DNA from: Candidatus Saccharimonadia bacterium
Lineage (GTDB): Bacteria > Patescibacteriota > Saccharimonadia > Saccharimonadales > Saccharimonadaceae
NCBI GenBank assembly: GCA_023257055.1
Contig: JALRDG010000098.1
Location: forward strand, 1-12,168
Length of the DNA stretch: 12,168 bases
Direction: 5' to 3'
The position numbers and the translations under genes are program-made. Under the pieces are notes generated by a model. That model was not told where the DNA came from. It made no database searches and saw only the letters and a list, made by a program, of their open reading frames with translations. Positions 6,619 to 10,923 of this stretch are shown one piece after another (the first letter of the stretch is position 1; each line of letters begins with the position of its first letter).

Positions 6619-6825
6619 ATGGCCGCATCCGAGGAAGCATACGGCGCCGGTCACCCGGCAACCAACGGTTCTGGCATTCCCGCCGTCAAGCAGCGCTCCG
6701 AGCTTTCGGGCGAGGCATTCGGCGAGAACGTCCGTCCCTCCGTCTCTACGGGCGATCCCGCTCAGCAGTACTGGGCGCAGGCGTTCGCTCGTTCCGGTGG
6801 CTGCAACCACCACGACGAGGACTGA
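6619..6825 (+). CDS. Probable highly expressed 68-aa protein, unknown family
   Basis: The frame starts at ATG behind AAAGGGAG (about 6604-6611) in a leader of about 50 nt, and it forms a complete unit with the perfect promoter upstream and a long terminator downstream. I count 137 G or C in 207 bases (66%), clearly richer than its neighbours. Thirteen of 14 two-fold pyrimidine codons end in C, as in genes under strong translational selection. The peptide is rich in Gly, Ala, Ser, Glu and Pro and looks largely disordered. It has one Trp-Tyr patch (QQYWAQAF) and a striking C-terminus, SGGCNHHDED, with one Cys, two His and an acidic end that could bind a metal. There is no signal peptide or membrane segment. 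I do not recognise it. Alternatives are a foreign gene or a structured RNA with a chance frame. Confidence 0.72.
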   Translation: MAASEEAYGAGHPATNGSGIPAVKQRSELSGEAFGENVRPSVSTGDPAQQYWAQAFARSGGCNHHDED

Positions 6826-6845
6826 TCCTCCATCACCCCTTCATT

Positions 6846-6902
6846 GGCCGTGTGCCGCTCGACTACTTCTGTAGTTAGAGCGGTGCACGGCCCTATTTTT
6901 TT
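6846..6902 (+). terminator. Long intrinsic terminator of the 68-aa unit
   Basis: A 15-bp stem (6846-6860 with 6878-6892) includes two G-U pairs. The loop region contains a second helix of 5 bp (ACTAC with GTAGT). A run of seven T at 6896-6902 follows. It is the strongest terminator in the window and matches the strong promoter at the other end of the unit. Confidence 0.93.
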
Positions 6903-6923
6903 ACGAACACTTTATTCCGCACG

Positions 6924-6932
6924 TGCTATACT
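6924..6932 (+). promoter_or_regulatory. Extended -10 box of the 91-aa gene
   Basis: TGC-TATACT is followed by 6 nt and ATG at 6939, so the expected first base is the A of the start codon. No Shine-Dalgarno site can exist in such a transcript. Confidence 0.68.
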
Positions 6933-6938
6933 ACGCGC

Positions 6939-7214
6939 ATGAACGTGAAAAACAAGAATCAATCAAACAATATCCAAATGAGTGCACTGCTGGTCGCGTG
7001 CGCCGCGTTACTGCTTGGAATAGTATCGTTATGGATGACGATTACCGAAATACAGTCTCGCGCTGCCTCCGAAGAGTCGATCGTGCTAATGACCCATAAC
7101 AACAATGTAAAAATCATGCGCATGCACATGTGTATCGAGCAGAATATCAATCCCTGCAATATCGATGATTTAACCAAGCCCGTTGATCTTAGTGATTTTG
7201 AAAAGCAGCAGTAA
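6939..7214 (+). CDS. Single-pass membrane protein, 91 aa, unknown family
   Basis: The chain starts with a short polar, mildly basic segment (MNVKNKNQSNN). One hydrophobic helix follows at about residues 14-36, then an outer domain of about 55 residues. The positive N-terminus predicts an N-in, C-out anchor. The outer part has C65 and C73 in MCIEQNINPC, a spacing that could form a small disulfide loop, and an acidic C-terminus. No lipobox or pilin motif is present. The gene is preceded by a -10 box only 6 nt from ATG and followed by a terminator, so it is a single-gene unit. I do not recognise a family. A cell-envelope role is inferred only from the topology. Confidence 0.72.
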   Translation: MNVKNKNQSNNIQMSALLVACAALLLGIVSLWMTITEIQSRAASEESIVLMTHNNNVKIMRMHMCIEQNINPCNIDDLTKPVDLSDFEKQQ

Positions 7215-7225
7215 ATTCGGAGTAA

Positions 7226-7262
7226 CCAAACAAAAAAGACCGAAAAGGTCTTCTTTGTTTGG
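7226..7262 (-). terminator. Shared terminator of tRNA-Leu(UAG) and the 91-aa gene
   Basis: A 16-bp stem has a 5-nt loop and A-rich and T-rich arms. Read from the tRNA side, all 16 positions pair, one as G-U. Read from the 91-aa gene the same position is an A-C mismatch, so it seems tuned for the tRNA. The tRNA CCA end is part of the stem. Confidence 0.85.
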
Positions 7263-7265
7263 TAC
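7226..7265. repeat. 40-bp inverted repeat copy A (terminator plus tRNA 3' end)
   Basis: These 40 bp are the exact reverse complement of 9353-9392. They contain the terminator hairpin and the last bases of the (-) tRNA-Leu, including its CCA. The two copies face each other around the FAD-oxidase gene. Confidence 0.95.
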
Positions 7266-7344
7266 GCGAGAAAGGACTTGAACCTTCACGCCCGGAGGCA
7301 CTAGCTCCTAAGGCTAGCGTGTCTACCAATTCCACCACTCGCGC
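7260..7344 (-). tRNA. tRNA-Leu (anticodon UAG)
   Basis: Reading on (-) from 7344, a class II tRNA can be folded. The acceptor is GCGCGAG with CTCGCGT (first pair G-U) and the D arm contains TTGGTAGA. The anticodon stem is CTAGC/GCTAG around loop CTTAGGA, giving anticodon TAG. A long variable arm (TGCC TCCG GGCG) is followed by the T arm GAAGG-TTCAAGT-CCTTT. The discriminator is A, followed by an encoded CCA. The long variable arm, A73 and TAG anticodon identify leucine (CUN codons). A promoter lies about 70 nt upstream, and a partial copy of its 5' half lies in between. Confidence 0.95.
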
Positions 7345-7363
7345 ATACTGCATATTCACGCTT

Positions 7364-7403
7364 GCGTGTCTACGGTTTAACTATCCGAAGCCACCACTCG
7401 CGC
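7364..7403 (-). repeat. Partial copy of the tRNA-Leu(UAG) 5' half in its leader
   Basis: On (-), the first 13 nt of the tRNA (GCGCGAGTGGTGG) recur at 7403-7391 and GTAGACACGC recurs at 7373-7364. The 5-nt AATTG between them in the tRNA is replaced by 17 nt. The copy begins exactly 59 nt before the tRNA 5' end, and TAT precedes both. It should be transcribed, because the predicted start is near 7414. Confidence 0.9.
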
Positions 7404-7420
7404 ATATTGGTTGCTTACTA

Positions 7421-7449
7421 AATGTACCAAAGTAACAGCGAAGAGTCAA
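7421..7449 (-). promoter_or_regulatory. Promoter of tRNA-Leu(UAG)
   Basis: On (-), TTGACT (7449-7444), a 17-nt spacer and TACATT (7426-7421) preceded by TGG form a good sigma70 promoter. The predicted start is near 7414, so the primary transcript carries a leader of about 70 nt that contains the tRNA-like copy. Confidence 0.75.
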
Positions 7450-7489
7450 CATGAGCACAGTAGGGACGTGCGGTTTTTCAACACGCTTG

Positions 7490-7528
7490 TGCTATTATTG
7501 TAGATAGTAACGACATAGTGGATATAAC
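7490..7528 (+). promoter_or_regulatory. Candidate promoters of the FAD-oxidase gene
   Basis: Two -10 candidates are seen. TGC-TATTAT (hexamer 7493-7498) would give a leader of about 30 nt. TATAAC (7523-7528) lies 6 nt before ATG and would give a leaderless mRNA. The absence of a good Shine-Dalgarno site before 7535 favours the second, but both could work. Confidence 0.5.
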
Positions 7529-7534
7529 ATTTCA

Positions 7535-9142
7535 ATGAACAAAATTGTCAATTATCTGAACGAACATCTGCAGGGCGAAGTACTGGCGTCGCCACACGTC
7601 CGCGAACGGTATGCATCGGATGGCGGTGTCATATCTATTCAGCCGGAAATGGTCGCGTTCGCGCGCACTACTAACGATATTCGTAAAATTATGCGTTTTG
7701 CCTGGCAGTTGGCAGAAAAAGGCCATAGTATCCCGGTCACGGTGCGTGGAAACGGAACGTCAGGGCAGGGTGCCGCTATCGGCAAGGGAATCGTCATTGA
7801 TACCGCCAAACACCTTCGTGACGTGCTCGAGCTAGATGTGAAGCAGAAACTGGCGCGTGTTCAGCCGGGGATTACGACATCTGCGTTGAATGACGGTTTT
7901 CGTTTTCATTCGTTGGCGTTGCCAACCGTAGGTGCTGAAGCAGACGGCAGTACGATTGGCGGAGCGATTGCTGTAAATGCTCGTAGTGAATACTCAGGTA
8001 AATATGGTGCGACGGGGGATTATGTCGAGCAACTTGAGGTGGTGCTTGCGAGCGGCGAAGTGCTGCAAACGGGCCGGCTGAGTCGTAAAGAGGTCGCGCG
8101 TAAGCTTGGTCTGCAGACATTCGAAGGTGAAATCTACCGAAACATCGATACGCTACTGTCGGAAAATGATGAACTTATCCGCTCGATGAGTGAATCTTAC
8201 TGCTTAGGTGGGTATCCAGGAATTATCAATGTACGAAGAAAAGACGGGTCGCTTGACCTGACGCCGCTTTTTGTTGGTAGCGAGGGGACGCTCGGGATTA
8301 TTTCTGAGGTTATTATGCGTGCAGATTACGTATCGCCGCATACGACGTCAGTTCTGGGTATCTTTAAATCGGCAGAGGACGCGCGCGACGCCATGGACGA
8401 GGCGCTGGGTGCAAAGGCTGCTGCGGTGGAATACTTCAGCGCAGATATTTTAAAGCAGGCGCTATTACAGGGTAAACGGTTCGACTGGATGAGTGCTGAG
8501 CTACTTAAAACGGGTGCGATCGTCCTCGTTGAATTTGATGATTATCATGAAAAACTTCGCCTAAAACTCGCGAAGCGACTGGCGAAACGTTGGCAGTCGC
8601 TCCAGCGTGAAATGCTTGTCATTGAAGAAGATGACGATACGCGCGCAAATCTTTCAGCGGTACGTAGCGTGCTAGCACTAGCACAGCATCCTACTGTCGA
8701 CCGAGCTGTCGTACCGCGATTATTCACCGGCATTATGGTGCCTCTCGAAAAGATGGATACGTTCATAAAAGCACTTGCGGCAATCAGCAAAAAGCACGGG
8801 CTTGCTTTCCCGCTGCACATTCGAGCTCTCGACAGTATGTTCTCTGTATACCCAACCTTTGATTTTTCGAAAGTAACAGACCGTCAAAAAATCTTTACTG
8901 TCATGGAGGAGTTTGCCACGGTAGTAGCAAAGCTGGGCGGAACGATGTATGCCGGTGCTCCAGAGGGTCGATTACGTACAACTATCTTGCCGCACGAGGT
9001 AGCGCAAGATGCGAATGATCTGTACGTAAAGATTAAAAAGATTTTTGACCCATATGACATCTTGAATCCAGGCGTAAAACAACCTAATGATGCAAAGGAA
9101 CTTTTGCGGCACATTGACGCTCGACCAGACATTCATGTCTAG
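7535..9142 (+). CDS. FAD-linked oxidase, GlcD/D-lactate dehydrogenase-like
   Basis: This 535-aa flavoprotein of the vanillyl-alcohol-oxidase type probably oxidises a 2-hydroxy acid such as D-lactate or glycolate. The N-terminal FAD_binding_4 domain contains RGNGTSGQG at 71-79 (pyrophosphate loop), GSTIGGAIAVNAR at 138-150 and GSEGTLG at 248-254. The C-terminal FAD-oxidase domain includes PEGRLR at about 476-481 and ends with a DPYDILNPGVK segment, the usual close of GlcD-like proteins. No iron-sulfur domain (CxxCxxC) and no membrane segment are present, and no partner subunits (glcE, glcF, lldEFG) are nearby, so the electron acceptor is unknown. The gene stands alone between two outward-facing tRNA-Leu genes. 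The substrate is inferred from the family only. Confidence 0.85.
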   Translation: MNKIVNYLNEHLQGEVLASPHVRERYASDGGVISIQPEMVAFARTTNDIRKIMRFAWQLAEKGHSIPVTVRGNGTSGQGAAIGKGIVIDTAKHLRDVLELDVKQKLARVQPGITTSALNDGFRFHSLALPTVGAEADGSTIGGAIAVNARSEYSGKYGATGDYVEQLEVVLASGEVLQTGRLSRKEVARKLGLQTFEGEIYRNIDTLLSENDELIRSMSESYCLGGYPGIINVRRKDGSLDLTPLFVGSEGTLGIISEVIMRADYVSPHTTSVLGIFKSAEDARDAMDEALGAKAAAVEYFSADILKQALLQGKRFDWMSAELLKTGAIVLVEFDDYHEKLRLKLAKRLAKRWQSLQREMLVIEEDDDTRANLSAVRSVLALAQHPTVDRAVVPRLFTGIMVPLEKMDTFIKALAAISKKHGLAFPLHIRALDSMFSVYPTFDFSKVTDRQKIFTVMEEFATVVAKLGGTMYAGAPEGRLRTTILPHEVAQDANDLYVKIKKIFDPYDILNPGVKQPNDAKELLRHIDARPDIHV

Positions 9143-9153
9143 GTTCTGATACC

Positions 9154-9209
9154 TTGCTTTTTGGTCGCCGCATCTTGTATAGTTGTGAATGTACTTTTAG
9201 ACGTATAGT
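9154..9209 (+). promoter_or_regulatory. Candidate promoters of tRNA-Leu(CAG)
   Basis: TTGCTT (9154-9159) and TATAGT (9178-9183) with an 18-nt spacer predict a start near 9190 that includes the whole tRNA-like copy. A second TATAGT at 9204-9209 would start near 9216, just inside the copy. The first has the better -35. Confidence 0.5.
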
Positions 9210-9230
9210 TATGCAGATGTGGCGGCCAAA
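9160..9230 (+). other. 20-bp stem pairing an antisense arm with the tRNA 5' copy
   Basis: Bases 9160-9180 pair with 9211-9230 over 20 bp (17 Watson-Crick, 3 G-U) with one bulged T at 9176 and a 30-nt loop. The 3' arm is the start of the tRNA-like copy, so the 5' arm is an antisense of the tRNA 5' end. The mismatches to a perfect palindrome are all G-U compatible, which suits an RNA helix. Confidence 0.7.
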
Positions 9231-9250
9231 GGTAATAGCCGTAGACGCGC
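9213..9250 (+). repeat. Partial copy of the tRNA-Leu(CAG) 5' half in its leader
   Basis: GCAGATGTGGCGG (9213-9225) and GTAGACGCGC (9241-9250) repeat the tRNA at 9272-9284 and 9290-9299. AATTG is replaced by 15 nt. The copy starts exactly 59 nt before the tRNA 5' end, the same distance as at the other tRNA-Leu, and TAT precedes both. Confidence 0.9.
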
Positions 9251-9271
9251 TTAGTGCTGCGGTGTACGTAT

Positions 9272-9358
9272 GCAGATGTGGCGGAATTGGTAGACGCGCT
9301 AGCTTCAGGTGCTAGTGTCCTTCGGGACGTGGAGGTTCAAGTCCTCTCATCTGTACCA
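9272..9358 (+). tRNA. tRNA-Leu (anticodon CAG)
   Basis: A class II tRNA is seen. The acceptor is GCAGATG with CATCTGT (first pair G-U), and the D arm contains TTGGTAGA. The anticodon stem is CTAGC/GCTAG with loop TTCAGGT, giving anticodon CAG. The variable arm is TGTCC TTCG GGACG and the T arm is GGAGG-TTCAAGT-CCTCT. The discriminator is A, with encoded CCA at 9356-9358. It reads the leucine codon CUG. Its leader carries a partial copy of its own 5' half. Confidence 0.96.
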
Positions 9359-9392
9359 AACAAAGAAGACCTTTTCGGTCTTTTTTGTTTGG
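9353..9392. repeat. 40-bp inverted repeat copy B (tRNA 3' end plus terminator)
   Basis: Exact reverse complement of 7226-7265, covering the tRNA 3' end with CCA and the whole terminator. The identity ends abruptly inside the acceptor stem, where the two tRNAs differ. Confidence 0.95.
9356..9392 (+). terminator. Shared terminator of tRNA-Leu(CAG) and the orphan (-) gene
   Basis: A 16-bp stem with TTTTC loop and a T-rich 3' arm begins at the CCA of the tRNA. It also lies 24 bp beyond the stop of the convergent gene and can serve it on the other strand. Confidence 0.87.
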
Positions 9393-9416
9393 CAGTGTAT
9401 CGCATGAAGCGAAAGG

Positions 9417-10292
9417 TTAAAAGCTTGGAATCTGCTGTAGCAGTGTTTGAATCCGACGGCAGTGTTCGTGATCGGGGATACCGGCCGTGATACCTGCCAG
9501 ATCCTCTTCGTTATCAAGCATCACGTCGAGGGTGTCGGTAATGAGAATGTGTTCACCTGGCGATAGTGATTCGTACTCGATCGGCGACGTAGTGTGAATA
9601 GCGTGCTCGATTTCATGTGAGTCGAGCTCGGGATGGTGGACTTCGAGATATCGTGAGGACGGATAGTCGGTACTGTATATTGCGCCGCTGACGGTTGCCC
9701 AGACATCGTCTCCAAACGCAATGATGTAATCGATAGACACCGAATACTCCATGTTGCCATGAAGTGGATTGATACTGTAATTTACCGTGGCTTTTTGATA
9801 AATAACCTGGTCGCAGACTTCACTATCTGTCATGACGTTCTCAACGAATGATCGCTCATCCGTATCAAGCTCGTCTATGCTGTCGCCACCAAGATAGCCG
9901 ATAATTTCATCTCGAATTTCTTCATGGAATTGCTCAGGGATAATGCTCGTTCCGCAGGGAGCAATGACTTCTGACGTCAGCTCGTATACGTGCGTGTCAT
10001 GAAGTTCGCTGGCAAGATATATACCGTCTTCAACGTTTTGTTTATAAAAATCGAACGTGACCGTGCTTTTTTCGATTACATCGGGCTTGATGCCAAAATT
10101 TTCGAGTAGTGAGGGGTCCGTTTCCTCGAACAGCGTACTGCTTGCTTCGATTGAAATCGAGCCGTTGTCGCCGCGGCTACCGAGGACGCCATGGCGCGAA
10201 AGAGATTTCCGACGCATTTCAAGTTCGTCGAAAAGTTCGGAGTATGCATCGGCTCCGTCGTCAAACTTTTCTGCGTAAAATTTTTCCGTCAT
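9417..10292 (-). CDS. Acidic 291-aa hypothetical protein
   Basis: A long (-) frame with a clean promoter and convergent terminator encodes a strongly acidic protein without membrane segments or signal peptide. Residues 1-45 look helical and charged (EKFDDGADAYSELFDELEMR). The rest alternates beta-like stretches (VTFDFYKQ; YSVSIDYIIAFGDDVWATVSG) with acidic loops. Three Cys are scattered and form no visible metal motif. The chain holds several His-Glu/Asp pairs (ELHDTHV; HHPELDSHEIEH), but the spacing matches no zinc protease I know. TATAGA on (-) at 10304-10299 lies 6 nt before ATG, so the mRNA is probably leaderless and the start is well supported. It is divergent from the methylase gene. 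I do not recognise the family; a cytoplasmic protein is inferred. Confidence 0.85.
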   Translation of the reverse strand: MTEKFYAEKFDDGADAYSELFDELEMRRKSLSRHGVLGSRGDNGSISIEASSTLFEETDPSLLENFGIKPDVIEKSTVTFDFYKQNVEDGIYLASELHDTHVYELTSEVIAPCGTSIIPEQFHEEIRDEIIGYLGGDSIDELDTDERSFVENVMTDSEVCDQVIYQKATVNYSINPLHGNMEYSVSIDYIIAFGDDVWATVSGAIYSTDYPSSRYLEVHHPELDSHEIEHAIHTTSPIEYESLSPGEHILITDTLDVMLDNEEDLAGITAGIPDHEHCRRIQTLLQQIPSF

Positions 10293-10298
10293 GCTTTA

Positions 10299-10338
10299 TC
10301 TATACAATAGATACGCCATTGAGGCAAGCTGTTATGAT
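10299..10338. promoter_or_regulatory. Divergent leaderless promoters
   Basis: On (-), TATAGA (10304-10299) lies 6 nt before the ATG of the orphan gene. On (+), TGT-TATGAT (hexamer 10333-10338) lies 6 nt before the ATG of the methylase at 10345. Both predict transcription from the start codon itself. The (-) promoter overlaps the upstream in-frame extension of the methylase frame, which argues that this extension is not translated. Confidence 0.65.
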
Positions 10339-10344
10339 GGTGGT

Positions 10345-10869
10345 ATGGAAGATACACGCAATGTAATCGACAAATATAAAGGCGTAGCGCAGGACGATAT
10401 CGTGGCAGACTTAGATGCGCACGACTTGGGGTTGCATATTGCCGTCGAGAATACCGAGCGGGACTTTAATATGGGTACGATTGTTCGCAATGCCAATGCT
10501 TTTGGTGTACGTCATGTGCATATTATCGGTCGGCGCCAGTGGAATAAGCGCGGCGCTATGATGACTGATAAGTATTTACACGTGCAGTATTACGAGACGC
10601 TTGGCGCGTTTCTCGATGCAATGCAGTCGCAGGAGCGTACAGTGGTAGCGATCGATAATATCCCCGGGAGTGTCGAGCTTGCAAAGACGACGTTGCCGAA
10701 AAAAGCGGTTCTTGTATTCGGGCAGGAAGGTCCAGGTATTTCGCCCGAGCTTGCCGGAAGAGCCGAGCAAATCGTTGCTATCGAGCAATTCGGAAGTACT
10801 CGTTCGGTGAATGTTGGTGTCGCCTCTGGTATCGTCATGTATGCGTGGTTGCAGCAGCACGCCTTGTAA
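10345..10869 (+). CDS. SpoU/TrmH-family RNA 2'-O-ribose methyltransferase
   Basis: This 174-aa trefoil-knot methylase uses S-adenosylmethionine to methylate ribose 2'-OH in tRNA or rRNA. Motif 1 is NMGTIVRNANAFG at 42-54 (with R48, N49), motif 2 is VFGQEGPGIS at 124-133, and motif 3 is STRSVNVGVASGI at 151-163. The length is near the minimal single-domain type (TrmL-like), without the extra RNA-binding domain of rRNA methylases such as RlmB. The substrate is not readable from sequence; TrmL-type enzymes modify the wobble base of tRNA-Leu, TrmH modifies G18 of tRNAs. An in-frame ATG at 10291 would add 18 residues. I reject it because those codons overlap the opposite promoter and the -10 box 6 nt before 10345 fits the shorter start. 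hisS follows 54 bp downstream. Confidence 0.9.
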   Translation: MEDTRNVIDKYKGVAQDDIVADLDAHDLGLHIAVENTERDFNMGTIVRNANAFGVRHVHIIGRRQWNKRGAMMTDKYLHVQYYETLGAFLDAMQSQERTVVAIDNIPGSVELAKTTLPKKAVLVFGQEGPGISPELAGRAEQIVAIEQFGSTRSVNVGVASGIVMYAWLQQHAL

Positions 10870-10884
10870 TGATACTGCTCGTGC

Positions 10885-10916
10885 TTGCGAAACAATGCTA
10901 AAAATGCAACAATAGT
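10885..10916 (+). promoter_or_regulatory. Weak candidate promoter of hisS
   Basis: AATAGT (10911-10916) is 7 nt before the hisS ATG and would fit the leaderless pattern, but it matches only four of six consensus bases. TTGCGA at 10885-10890 is 20 nt further upstream. There is no Shine-Dalgarno site before the ATG. Read-through from the methylase gene is equally possible. Confidence 0.3.
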
Positions 10917-10923
10917 ACACATT

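Noticed and set aside
6534..6878. Alternative frames (114 and 87 codons) over the 68-aa gene
   Set aside because: They lack a ribosome binding site, one starts inside the promoter, and codon choice supports only the 6619 frame. They are side effects of high GC.
7317..7406. Repeated units near the tRNAs as a CRISPR array
   Set aside because: Only two copies per locus, one being the tRNA itself, with no regular spacers or cas genes.
9213..9358. tRNA-linked attachment sites of an integrated element
   Set aside because: Integrases usually duplicate the tRNA 3' end; here the 5' half is copied 59 nt away, no integrase is present, and two different tRNAs have the same spacing.
9254..9490. Open frame of 78 codons across the tRNA-Leu(CAG) gene
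   Set aside because: It is translated from the tRNA, its terminator and the end of the opposite gene, and has no ribosome site; a typical tRNA shadow.
10291..10344. Upstream ATG extending the methylase by 18 residues
   Set aside because: The extra codons overlap the promoter of the divergent gene, do not resemble the family N-terminus, and lie upstream of a -10 box placed 6 nt before ATG at 10345.
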